Assembly: GCF_000495915.1 (NCBI RefSeq)
Contig: NZ_AOFQ01000054.1
Span: 1 to 64,000, forward strand
DNA from: Stutzerimonas chloritidismutans AW-1
GTDB lineage: Bacteria; Pseudomonadota; Gammaproteobacteria; Pseudomonadales; Pseudomonadaceae
DNA length: 64,000 bases
Direction of reading: 5' to 3'
Shown one piece after another: positions 38,135-46,512 of the stretch (its first letter is position 1; every line of letters begins with the position of its first letter). The position numbers were made by a program, and so were the translations under genes. Below the pieces are notes generated by a model. The model was not told the origin of the DNA. It searched no databases and saw only the letters and a list, made by a program, of their open reading frames with translations.

Positions 38135-39529
38135 ATGCTGAAAAAGCTGTTCCAGTCTTTTCGTCTTCCTCTGCGCCGCATCCCGCATCCCCGCCGCACA
38201 CCTGAAATTCTGTCCAGCCGGCAGCATTCCCTGCATCGCAACGAGATCAGTCGTTACGCGGTGAGCGTGGTCGAACGACTGCAGCAGGCGGGTTACGAGG
38301 CATATGTGGTCGGCGGCTGCGTGCGCGACCTGCTGCTGCAGCTGAATCCCAAGGATTACGACGTCGCGACCAGCGCGACCCCTGAACAGGTCCGCGCCGA
38401 ATTCCGCAACGCCCGCGTGATCGGACGCCGTTTCAAGCTGGTGCATGTGCATTTCGGTCGCGAGATCATCGAGGTCGCCACCTTCCGCGCCAACCATCCG
38501 GAAGAGGATGACGACGACGCCAGCCATCTCGCTTCGCGCAACGAGAGCGGCCGCATCCTGCGTGACAACATCTATGGCACCCTCGAAGACGACGCCCAGC
38601 GCCGCGACTTCACCATCAATGCGCTGTATTACGATCCGACTACCGAGCGCATCCTCGACCACACCCGTGGCGTACACGACATCCGCAATCGCCTGATCCG
38701 TCTGATCGGCGACCCCGAGCAGCGCTACCAGGAAGACCCGGTGCGCATGCTGCGTGCCGTGCGTTTCGCCGCCAAGCTCGACTTCGAGATCGAACGGCAT
38801 AGCGCCGAACCCATCGTCGACCTCGCCGACCTGCTCGACGGCATTCCCTCGGCACGCCTGTTCGACGAAGTGCTCAAGCTATTCCTCGGCGGCAAGGCCG
38901 AGCGCACCTTCGAGCTGCTGCTCGAATACGACCTATTCGCCCCGCTGTTCCCGGCGAGCGCCGCAGCACTCGAGCGCAACCCGGAATACGCCGGCACGCT
39001 GATCCGCAACGCCCTGGCGAACACCGACCTGCGCATTCAGCAGGGAAAACCGGTGACGCCGGCATTCCTCTTTGCCGCGTTGCTCTGGCCCGCCCTGCCC
39101 GCCCGCGTACTGGAACTGCAGGACCGTGGCATGCCGCCGATCCCAGCGATGCAGGAAGCGGCGCACGACATCATCTGGGAGCAGTGCCGGCGCACCGCGA
39201 TTCCAAAACGCTTCACCATCCCTATGCGCGAGATCTGGGACATGCAGGAGCGCCTGCCGCGTCGCCAGGGGCGCCGCGCCGATCAGTTGCTGGAAAATCC
39301 GCGCTTCCGCGCCGGCTACGATTTCCTTCTGCTACGCGAAAGCGCCGGAGAGAAAACCAACGGCCTCGGCGACTGGTGGACCGAATATCAGGAAGCTAGC
39401 GACAGCGAACGTCGCAACATGATTCGCGGCCTCAGCAACAAGGAAGAAGCCGGCGGAGCGAAGAAGCGTCGTCGTGGGGGGCGCCGCCGCCGTGGTCCGG
39501 GCGACAACGCCGCCAACCCGGCCGAGTAA
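38135..39529 (+). CDS. pcnB: Poly(A) polymerase I
   Basis: PcnB adds A tails to RNA 3' ends, marking them for decay by Pnp and RNase II. The 464-residue product starts with a basic segment. The nucleotidyltransferase core is VVGGCVRDLLL and KDYDVATSATPEQ, with the catalytic acidic residues. The RNA-binding helical region (RRDFTINALYYDP) and a C-terminal Arg/Lys-rich tail (KKRRRGGRRRRG) are typical of PcnB rather than the CCA enzyme. ATG 38135 is chosen; a TTG nine bases upstream in frame is less likely. The folK ATG follows its stop after one base, so the two are translationally coupled. Confidence 0.96.
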   Translation: MLKKLFQSFRLPLRRIPHPRRTPEILSSRQHSLHRNEISRYAVSVVERLQQAGYEAYVVGGCVRDLLLQLNPKDYDVATSATPEQVRAEFRNARVIGRRFKLVHVHFGREIIEVATFRANHPEEDDDDASHLASRNESGRILRDNIYGTLEDDAQRRDFTINALYYDPTTERILDHTRGVHDIRNRLIRLIGDPEQRYQEDPVRMLRAVRFAAKLDFEIERHSAEPIVDLADLLDGIPSARLFDEVLKLFLGGKAERTFELLLEYDLFAPLFPASAAALERNPEYAGTLIRNALANTDLRIQQGKPVTPAFLFAALLWPALPARVLELQDRGMPPIPAMQEAAHDIIWEQCRRTAIPKRFTIPMREIWDMQERLPRRQGRRADQLLENPRFRAGYDFLLLRESAGEKTNGLGDWWTEYQEASDSERRNMIRGLSNKEEAGGAKKRRRGGRRRRGPGDNAANPAE

Positions 39530-39530
39530 A

Positions 39531-40058
39531 ATGGAACGCGTCTACATCGGCCTGGGCAGCAACCTGGCCGATCCGCAACAGCAACTGCGCGGCGCCCTGC
39601 AAGCGCTGGCTGACTTGCCACAGAGCAGTCTCGCAGCAGTATCGTCACTCTATGCCAGCGACCCACTCGGACCAGCCGACCAACCACGTTACGTCAACGC
39701 CGTGGCCGCACTGGACACCAGTCTCGCGCCGCTCGATCTGCTCGACGCCCTGCAACGCATCGAGCAGGCCCAGGGCCGTGAGCGCAAGGCGGAGCGCTGG
39801 GGTCCGCGTACGCTGGATCTGGACATCCTGCTGTTCGGCGATCGCCTGATCGCCGAACCCCGTCTGCAGGTTCCGCATTATCACCTGCAAGCCCGCGCGT
39901 TCGTGCTCTACCCGCTCGCTGAAGTCGCTCCGGCGGAGTTGCTGCTGGCCGATGGTCGCCGACTCGTCGACCTGCTCACCGCCTGCCCATTCAGCGGTCT
40001 CGAGAGGCTTGGCGATGACGGTGTCACCGCCGCGGTAACGAACGTAACGCGCGGGTAA
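39531..40058 (+). CDS. folK: 6-hydroxymethyl-7,8-dihydropterin pyrophosphokinase
   Basis: HPPK transfers pyrophosphate to the pterin in folate synthesis. The 175-residue product opens VYIGLGSNLADPQQQL and carries the family signature RWGPRTLDLDILLFG with the metal-binding Asp pair. The substrate-binding HLQARAFVLYPLAEVAP is also visible. It begins one base after pcnB and precedes panB by 127 bases, an order conserved in pseudomonads. Confidence 0.97.
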   Translation: MERVYIGLGSNLADPQQQLRGALQALADLPQSSLAAVSSLYASDPLGPADQPRYVNAVAALDTSLAPLDLLDALQRIEQAQGRERKAERWGPRTLDLDILLFGDRLIAEPRLQVPHYHLQARAFVLYPLAEVAPAELLLADGRRLVDLLTACPFSGLERLGDDGVTAAVTNVTRG

Positions 40059-40185
40059 CACTCGCGATTGACTTACTCTGTCGCCGCCGGGACTATAAGC
40101 GCCCTCTGCCATCCGCGGCCCCATGCACCCAACCGGTGCGCCGCGCGGCAACCCTGACCTCCGAGGCTCGAAGAGGACGGCATTC

Positions 40186-40986
40186 ATGCCAGACGTAACC
40201 CTGACCACGCTGCAAGGGCTCAAGCAGAAGGGCGAAAAGATCGTCATGCTCACCTGCTATGACGCCACCTTCGCCAAGACCGCCTGCGATGCGGGCGTCG
40301 AGATGCTTCTGATCGGCGATTCACTCGGCATGGTCCTGCAAGGTCACGACAGCACCCTGCCGGTCACCGTTGCCGACATGGCCTATCACACCGCCAGCGT
40401 CAAACGCGGTAATCGTGGCGCGATGATCGTCGCCGACCTGCCGTTCATGGCCAACGCCACCACCGAGCAGACCCTGAACAATTCGGCCGTGCTGATGCAG
40501 GCTGGCGCACACATGATCAAGCTGGAGGGCACCGCCTGGCTGGCCGAGTCGATCCGCCTGCTGGCCGAGCGTGGCATTCCAGTCTGCGCACACATGGGCC
40601 TGACGCCACAGGCGGTCAACATCTTCGGCGGTTACAAGGTACAAGGCCGCGAGGAAGCCCAGGCACTTCAGATGCTGGAGGACGCCAAGGCGCTGGAAGC
40701 CGCCGGTGCAGCCATGCTGCTGCTCGAGTGCGTACCCAGCGAACTGGCTGCGCGCATCACCCGGGCGGTGCAGATTCCGGTGATCGGCATCGGCGCCGGC
40801 AGCGACACCGACGGCCAGGTGCTGGTGTTGCACGATATGCTCGGGCTCTCGCTCGGTGGCCGCGTACCGAAGTTCGTCAAGAACTTCATGCGCGAGCACG
40901 GTGACATCCCATCCGCCATCGCCGGCTACGTGAAAGCCGTCAAGGCCACCGAATTCCCCGCAGTCGAACACGGTTTCTCCGCATGA
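40186..40986 (+). CDS. panB: Ketopantoate hydroxymethyltransferase
   Basis: PanB adds a one-carbon unit from methylene-THF to alpha-ketoisovalerate, the first committed step to pantothenate. The 266-residue product has the metal and substrate motif [29 protein letters not shown] and the C-terminal [23 protein letters not shown] 40186 follows AGAGGA; the open frame to 40123 has no ribosome site. Its stop overlaps the panC ATG by four bases (ATGA), so panB-panC are coupled. Confidence 0.97.
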   Translation: MPDVTLTTLQGLKQKGEKIVMLTCYDATFAKTACDAGVEMLLIGDSLGMVLQGHDSTLPVTVADMAYHTASVKRGNRGAMIVADLPFMANATTEQTLNNSAVLMQAGAHMIKLEGTAWLAESIRLLAERGIPVCAHMGLTPQAVNIFGGYKVQGREEAQALQMLEDAKALEAAGAAMLLLECVPSELAARITRAVQIPVIGIGAGSDTDGQVLVLHDMLGLSLGGRVPKFVKNFMREHGDIPSAIAGYVKAVKATEFPAVEHGFSA

Positions 40987-41843
40987 ACATCGTCAAGACC
41001 ATCGCCGACCTGCGTGCCGCAGTGTCCCGCGCCCGTGGGGAAGGCAAGCGCATCGGCTTCGTACCGACCATGGGCAACCTGCACGCCGGCCACATCGCGC
41101 TGGTGAAGAAGGCCGGGCAGCGCGCCGACTTCGTGGTCGCCAGCATCTTCGTCAATCCACTGCAGTTCGGCCCCAACGAAGACCTGGACAACTACCCGCG
41201 CACCCTCGCTGCGGATCAGGACAAGCTGTTCGAAGCCGGCTGCCACCTGCTCTTTGCGCCGAGCGTCGAAGAGATTTATCCGCACGGCCAGGCCCAGCAG
41301 ACCATCGTTCGCGTGCCCGGCGTTTCCGAAGGTCTCTGCGGTGGCAGCCGCCCCGGGCATTTCGACGGTGTATCCACCGTGGTCAGCAAGCTGTTCAACA
41401 TGGTGCTGCCGGACCTCGCCGTATTCGGTCAGAAAGACTTCCAGCAGCTGGCGGTGATCCGCACCATGGTCCGCGATCTGAACATGCCAGTGCAGATCCT
41501 CTCCGAGCCGATCGTTCGCGCCGCCGACGGCCTGGCGCTGTCTTCACGCAACGGCTATCTGAGTGCAGACGAGCGCGCCACGGCTCCATCGCTGTACCGC
41601 ACCCTGAGCCAGCTGGACGTAGCGATCCGGGGCGGTCGCCGCGACTACCCGGCGCTGATCGCCGAAGGCCTGAGCGCTTTGCAGGCTGCCGGCCTGCGTC
41701 CGGACTATCTGGAGATTCGCAACGCAATCGACCTGCAACCGGTCAGCGAGGGCTCCACCGAGCTGGTCATCCTCGCCGCCGCCTACCTGGGCAAGACGCG
41801 GCTGATCGACAACCTGCTGGTGGACATCCACACATCGGCCTGA
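40983..41843 (+). CDS. panC: Pantoate-beta-alanine ligase
   Basis: PanC condenses pantoate and beta-alanine using ATP. The 286-residue product has the adenylating motif [16 protein letters not shown] (HXGH), the pantoate-binding [14 protein letters not shown] and the second ATP motif [10 protein letters not shown]. Length and spacing are normal. It overlaps panB and precedes panD by 83 bases, so the whole pantothenate set is together, with panD supplying its beta-alanine. Confidence 0.97.
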   Translation: MNIVKTIADLRAAVSRARGEGKRIGFVPTMGNLHAGHIALVKKAGQRADFVVASIFVNPLQFGPNEDLDNYPRTLAADQDKLFEAGCHLLFAPSVEEIYPHGQAQQTIVRVPGVSEGLCGGSRPGHFDGVSTVVSKLFNMVLPDLAVFGQKDFQQLAVIRTMVRDLNMPVQILSEPIVRAADGLALSSRNGYLSADERATAPSLYRTLSQLDVAIRGGRRDYPALIAEGLSALQAAGLRPDYLEIRNAIDLQPVSEGSTELVILAAAYLGKTRLIDNLLVDIHTSA

Positions 41844-41926
41844 TCCCAGCCATTTGTCCGCAGCCTTGATCACGTTCGAGGCTTAAGGCACACTCTGCGC
41901 CGCTTGCGCCCCCGGAGGACCCCGCC

Positions 41927-42307
41927 ATGCACGCCATCATGCTCAAGGCCAAATTGCACCGCGCCCAGGTAACTCACTCGGTGCTCGATTATGAAGGTTC
42001 CTGCGCCATCGACGGCGAATGGCTGGACCTGGCCGGCATCCGTGAATACGAACAGATCCAGATCTACAACGTCGACAATGGCGAGCGCTTCACCACGTAC
42101 GCCATCCGCGGCGAGGAAGGTTCGAAGATCATCTCGGTCAACGGTGCCGCTGCTCACAAGGCCGGTGTCGGCCACCGCCTGATCATCTGCGCCTATGCGC
42201 ACTACAGCGAGGCCGAGCTGGCCAGCTTCAAACCGCATGTGCTCTATATGGGCGCAGACGGCGAGCTGAGCCATACCAGCAACGCCATCCCGGTTCAGGT
42301 CGCCTGA
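41927..42307 (+). CDS. panD: Aspartate 1-decarboxylase precursor
   Basis: PanD makes beta-alanine from aspartate. It is a pyruvoyl enzyme matured by self-cleavage. The 126-residue product has the cleavage site Gly24-Ser25 (DYEGSCAID) and the conserved H-R-A-Q-V-T-H start (LHRAQVTHS). The C-terminal part with YAHYSEAEL is also present. GGAGG lies ten bases before the ATG. It closes the panB-panC-panD set and is followed by a strong terminator. Confidence 0.97.
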   Translation: MHAIMLKAKLHRAQVTHSVLDYEGSCAIDGEWLDLAGIREYEQIQIYNVDNGERFTTYAIRGEEGSKIISVNGAAAHKAGVGHRLIICAYAHYSEAELASFKPHVLYMGADGELSHTSNAIPVQVA

Positions 42308-42334
42308 GTCACCGTTCAGGTGTCGTCGAATAGA

Positions 42335-42365
42335 AGCCCGAAGTGTTCTGCACTTCGGGCTTTTT
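42335..42365 (+). terminator. Terminator after panD
   Basis: AGCCCGAAGTG and CACTTCGGGCT form an 11-bp perfect stem with a five-base loop, followed by TTTTT. Confidence 0.92.
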
Positions 42366-42668
42366 CGTTTGAACATGGCTGAACGGCCGATAGGTGGACG
42401 AACCAAAGCACAGGCCCGGGCAGAATAGAAGGCAATGGTCCGGAACGGAGTGGGGGTTTCCCCTGTCTGAGCTGACTCTGATGGCATAGGATGTGCCTTC
42501 ACCGGCTCGGTGAAAGCCGGGTTCGGCCAGCATCCGCAGCATTCAGGAGGAGTGCCGGCGCGCCCGCACGGTCATACACATTACTGAATCCCGTCGCGAC
42601 CAACGCGCGCCTGCGCGTGCAACTGCAGGGGTTCAGCGGCCTGTCAAAGCAAAGGAAGCCGCATCACC
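42366..42668. other. 303-base leader region of pgi
   Basis: No gene is recognised. One small perfect hairpin is visible, TTCACCG (42498-42504) with CGGTGAA (42508-42514). The pgi ribosome site AAGGAAG lies just before the ATG at 42669. A promoter must lie here, but no hexamer pair stands out. Confidence 0.5.
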
Positions 42669-44333
42669 ATGAGCTACTACCAGCATCCGCTCGATGTCAC
42701 CGGCCTGCCGTCCTGGAAGGCCCTGGAAGAACACCGCCTGGCCATGCAGAACTTCAGCATGCGCGAAGCATTCAAGGCCGACCCGACGCGCTTCGATGAT
42801 CTGTCGGTTTCCTGCAGCGGCCTGTTTCTCGACTACTCGAAGAACCTCATCACGCCCGAGACTCGCACCCTGCTGGTGAACCTGGCCCGCGAGGCCGGCG
42901 TCGAGCAGGCAGCCCATGCGATGTTCGAAGGCGAGCGCATCAACGCCTCGGAAAACCGTCCAGTGCTGCACACCGCCCTGCGCCGCCCGATGGGCGAATC
43001 GGTGATGGTCGACGGCAAGAACATCATGCGTGACGTGCACACCGCGCTGGCGCAGATGACCGACATCGTCACCCGCATCCACAACAACCTGTGGCGCGGC
43101 TTCAGCGACAAGACCATCACCGACGTGGTGAACATCGGCATCGGCGGCTCGTTCCTCGGCCCGCAGCTGGTATCCGAGGCGCTGTTGCCGTTCACCCAGC
43201 ACGGCGTACGCACGCACTACCTGGCGAACATCGACGGCAGCGAATTCCGCGAAGTGACCGCCAAGCTGAATGTCGAAACCACGCTGTTCATCATCTCCAG
43301 CAAGACGTTCGGCACCCTCGAGACGCTGAAGAACGCCCAGGCCGCACGCACCTGGTATCTGGGCAAGGGCGGCACCGAAGAGAAGCTCTACCGCCACTTC
43401 ATCGCCGTCACCAGCAACAAGCAGGCGGCGGTCGAATTCGGTATCCGCGAAAAGAACATCTTTCCGATGTGGGACTGGGTCGGTGGTCGCTATTCACTGT
43501 GGTCGGCGATCGGCTTGCCCATCGCCCTGGCGATCGGCATGTCCAACTTCAAGGATCTGCTGTCCGGCGCCTACAGCATGGACCAGCATTTCCTCAGCGA
43601 GCCGTTCGAAAGCAACATGCCGGTGCTGCTGGCGATGCTAGGCGTCTGGTACCACAACTTCTGGGGTGCACAGAGCTACGCGTTCCTGCCTTACGACCAC
43701 TACCTGCGCAACTTCGTCAAACACCTGCAGCAGATGGACATGGAGTCCAACGGCAAGAGCGTGCGCCAGGACGGCACACCGGTGTCCTGCACCACCGGCC
43801 CGGTGATCTGGGGCGGTGTCGGCTGTAACGGCCAACACGCCTACCACCAGCTGCTGCACCAGGGCACACCGCTGATCCCGGCCGACTTCATCGTGCCCGT
43901 GGTCAGCCACAACCCTGTCGCCGATCACCACGAGTGGCTCTACGCCAACTGCCTGTCGCAGAGCCAGGCTTTGATGCGCGGCAAGACGCGCGAAGAAGCC
44001 GAGGCTGAACTGCGCGCCAAGGGCCTCAGCGAAGCCGAGGTGCAGCGTCTCGCCCCGCACAAAGTGATCCCCGGCAACCGCCCGAGCAACACCGTGGTGA
44101 TGGAAACCATCAGCCCCGGCCGCCTCGGCGCACTGATCGCGCTGTACGAGCACAAGGTCTTCGTCCAAGGCGTGATCTGGGGGATCAACTCCTTCGACCA
44201 GTGGGGCGTGGAGCTCGGCAAGGATCTGGGCAAGGCCGTCTACAACCAGATGACCCGCTTCGATGCTGCGCCCGCAGAGGATGCCTCCACCCAGGGCCTG
44301 ATCGACTTCTTCCGCGGCCGCCACCGCGGCTGA
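42669..44333 (+). CDS. pgi: Glucose-6-phosphate isomerase
   Basis: Pgi interconverts glucose-6-P and fructose-6-P. In pseudomonads it mainly recycles triose toward glucose-6-P and alginate or exopolysaccharide precursors. The 554-residue product has the first PGI signature region [15 protein letters not shown], the segment [15 protein letters not shown], and the second signature near the C terminus, [18 protein letters not shown]. It is monocistronic by its flanking terminators. Confidence 0.98.
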   Translation: MSYYQHPLDVTGLPSWKALEEHRLAMQNFSMREAFKADPTRFDDLSVSCSGLFLDYSKNLITPETRTLLVNLAREAGVEQAAHAMFEGERINASENRPVLHTALRRPMGESVMVDGKNIMRDVHTALAQMTDIVTRIHNNLWRGFSDKTITDVVNIGIGGSFLGPQLVSEALLPFTQHGVRTHYLANIDGSEFREVTAKLNVETTLFIISSKTFGTLETLKNAQAARTWYLGKGGTEEKLYRHFIAVTSNKQAAVEFGIREKNIFPMWDWVGGRYSLWSAIGLPIALAIGMSNFKDLLSGAYSMDQHFLSEPFESNMPVLLAMLGVWYHNFWGAQSYAFLPYDHYLRNFVKHLQQMDMESNGKSVRQDGTPVSCTTGPVIWGGVGCNGQHAYHQLLHQGTPLIPADFIVPVVSHNPVADHHEWLYANCLSQSQALMRGKTREEAEAELRAKGLSEAEVQRLAPHKVIPGNRPSNTVVMETISPGRLGALIALYEHKVFVQGVIWGINSFDQWGVELGKDLGKAVYNQMTRFDAAPAEDASTQGLIDFFRGRHRG

Positions 44334-44344
44334 TATCGCCCCTC

Positions 44345-44382
44345 GACCGGACAACAGTGCGGCGCTGCTGTCCGGTCTCTCC
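44345..44382 (+). terminator. Hairpin after pgi
   Basis: GACCGGACAACAG (44345-44357) pairs with CTGCTGTCCGGTC (44365-44377) with one mismatch. The tail TCTCTCC is T-poor. Confidence 0.55.
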
Positions 44383-44470
44383 TCCTTCCCCCGTTACCAC
44401 CGCCAATTGGCGAGCCCTCTGCGTCTGTTCAGGTAACATCGCCGCTTGCCAAGCCAACAGCGCTGTCGCC

Positions 44471-45346
44471 ATGGAATTCATTCGCCGTCATATCGAAACC
44501 CGCGTGCTCAGCCTTACCGGGCTGGCGATCGGCGGTGTCGATTACGAAAATCCTCCGGGCGATCCCGGCCTGTTCGGGCCTGAGTCCGTGTGCTGGCGCG
44601 TGCATGGCGACTTCACCTCGATGATGGTTGGCGGAATCTCCGCACTTCTATTGCAGGCGCTGCACCCGTTGGCGCTGTCCGGTGTGTGGGATCACTCTAA
44701 TTTTCGCGAGGACCTGCTCGGCCGCCTGCGGCGCACCGGGCAGTTCATCTCCGCCACTACCTTCGGTAGCCACGCCGATGCCGACCGGCTGATCGAGCGG
44801 GTCAAACGGATTCATGCAGGCGTATCCGGTACGGCGCCGGATGGTCGTCCCTACGCCGCGTCGGATCCCGACCTGCTGACCTGGGTGCACGTCGCCGAGG
44901 TCAGCAGCTTTCTCAAGTCCCACTTGCGCTACCTCAATCCGGATCTACCCGCTGCCGAGCAGGATCGCTATTACGCCGAAGTGGCGCTGATCGCCGAGCG
45001 CCTCGGCGCCGGTGACGTGCCGCGTTCGCGCGCGCAGATCGAGGCTTATCTCGAGCGCACCAGCCCCCAGCTCCGGAGCGACGAGCGTGCGCTGGAAATC
45101 CTGCAGACACTGCGTACCGCCCCGGCGCCCAGCCCCCTGCTCAGGCCTTTCGGAACGCTGATGCTGCACGCTGGTGTCGAGCTCTTGCCCGAATGGGCTC
45201 AGGAAATGCTTGGCCTGACACTGAGCGAAAGCCGACGCCAGCTGATCCGCACCGGGGTTCGCAGCACCGCGCCGGTAGTGCGCTGGGCCGTACGCAGCGG
45301 CTCCGTACACCGCGCGCGTCGACGCATGGGCCTGCCGCCACGCTAG
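44471..45346 (+). CDS. DUF2236 oxygenase MpaB family protein
   Basis: The 291-residue product belongs to the DUF2236 (MpaB/latex-clearing-like) family. It has the family pattern around LLLQALHPLALSGVWDHSNF, then ATTFGSHADADRLIERVKRIH, and DLLTWVHVAEVSSFLKSHL. Related proteins bind heme or cleave isoprenoid chains, but the His ligand is not certain here and no substrate can be named. ATG 44471 is chosen since it starts a well-conserved amphipathic N terminus. It sits between pgi and a methyltransferase gene. Confidence 0.85.
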   Translation: MEFIRRHIETRVLSLTGLAIGGVDYENPPGDPGLFGPESVCWRVHGDFTSMMVGGISALLLQALHPLALSGVWDHSNFREDLLGRLRRTGQFISATTFGSHADADRLIERVKRIHAGVSGTAPDGRPYAASDPDLLTWVHVAEVSSFLKSHLRYLNPDLPAAEQDRYYAEVALIAERLGAGDVPRSRAQIEAYLERTSPQLRSDERALEILQTLRTAPAPSPLLRPFGTLMLHAGVELLPEWAQEMLGLTLSESRRQLIRTGVRSTAPVVRWAVRSGSVHRARRRMGLPPR

Positions 45347-45410
45347 CGCCAGGCAACCAGCGCAGCGATTCTTGATAGACTGCGCGCCCTTCTATTTCGA
45401 GTCGCCGCGC

Positions 45411-46427
45411 ATGTCATCCCTCGTCCAGGCGCTGCGCGCCGCCTTCGATAGCCGCCGCCCACTGCTCGACGAATTGCAGCAGCAAGGCACCGATTGCTAC
45501 CGGCTGTTCCATGGCAGCCAGGAAGGCGCGGCCGGCTTGACGGTCGATCGCTACGGCCCGCAGCTGATGGTGCAAAGCTTCCATCAAGCGCTCGACGCGC
45601 AAGCGCTGCAGAGCATCCATGACGAATCCACCGACTTTCTCGGGCAACCGCTCCAGCTCATCTACAACGATCGCTCGCAGAGCAACTCACGGATCGACCG
45701 CAGCAACCAGGCGCATCAACCTGAGGACGGGGCGCTGGAAGATCAGGTCGCCCATGAGTGGGGCCTGCGCTATCGCGTGCGAGGTCGCCACAGCGGGCAG
45801 GACCCACTGCTGTTCCTCGACCTGCGCAACGCCCGCGGCTGGGTCAAGCAACACAGCGCCGGCAAGTCGGTACTCAATCTGTTTTCCTACACCTGCGGCG
45901 TCGGCCTGTGCGCCGCCGCAGGCGGAGCGTCGGAAGTCTGGAATGTCGATTTCGCCGAGCGCAACCTGGCAGTGGGCCGGGAAAACGGCGAGCTGAACCC
46001 TTCCCTGCCGCCAATGCAGTTCGTACATTCCGACTACTTCCCGGCGATCCGCCAACTGGCCGGTCTGCCGGTCAGCGCCCGTCGCGGACGAGCCTTGCCG
46101 GACTACCCGCGCCTGGTACAACGTCAGTTCGATCTGGTACTGCTCGATCCGCCCGCCTGGGCACGCAGCGCCTTCGGCACGGTGGACCTGCTGCGCGACT
46201 ATCAGAGCCTGCTCAAACCGGCGTTACTGGCAACCGCTGAAGATGGGGTGCTGATCTGCTGCAACAACCTGGCGAAGGTATCGATGGATGAGTGGCGGCC
46301 CCTGGTGCTGCGCTGCGCCGAGAAGGCCGGCAGGCCGGTACGCGAATGGCAGGCGCTGGCACCGGCTGCCGACTTCCCCTCGCGCGATGGGTTGCCCCCA
46401 CTGAAGACCCTGATTCTGCGGCTTTGA
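45411..46427 (+). CDS. RlmI/RlmK-type SAM-dependent rRNA methyltransferase
   Basis: A 338-residue class I methyltransferase. The SAM loop is LNLFSYTCGVGLCAAAGGA and the catalytic motif IV reads DLVLLDPPAWARS, the DPPxF pattern of rRNA (cytosine-5 or guanine-N) methyltransferases. The N terminus (EGAAGLTVDRYGPQLMVQSF) has the PUA-adjacent segment of the RlmI family but no complete PUA domain. The base modified is not predictable. ATG 45411 is chosen; 39 bases of upstream frame lack a ribosome site. Located just after the DUF2236 gene, 64 bases apart. Confidence 0.85.
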   Translation: MSSLVQALRAAFDSRRPLLDELQQQGTDCYRLFHGSQEGAAGLTVDRYGPQLMVQSFHQALDAQALQSIHDESTDFLGQPLQLIYNDRSQSNSRIDRSNQAHQPEDGALEDQVAHEWGLRYRVRGRHSGQDPLLFLDLRNARGWVKQHSAGKSVLNLFSYTCGVGLCAAAGGASEVWNVDFAERNLAVGRENGELNPSLPPMQFVHSDYFPAIRQLAGLPVSARRGRALPDYPRLVQRQFDLVLLDPPAWARSAFGTVDLLRDYQSLLKPALLATAEDGVLICCNNLAKVSMDEWRPLVLRCAEKAGRPVREWQALAPAADFPSRDGLPPLKTLILRL

Positions 46428-46512
46428 GCGCATTGCCCGTATCGCTCGATTCGGGGAACCGTGTACGCGTGCCATATTCCAAGGCAACCATCCGCCAGGA
46501 ATACTTCCGGTC

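Noticed and set aside
42491-42799. Possible small gene before pgi
   Set aside because: It runs into pgi in another frame and has no ribosome site or homology.
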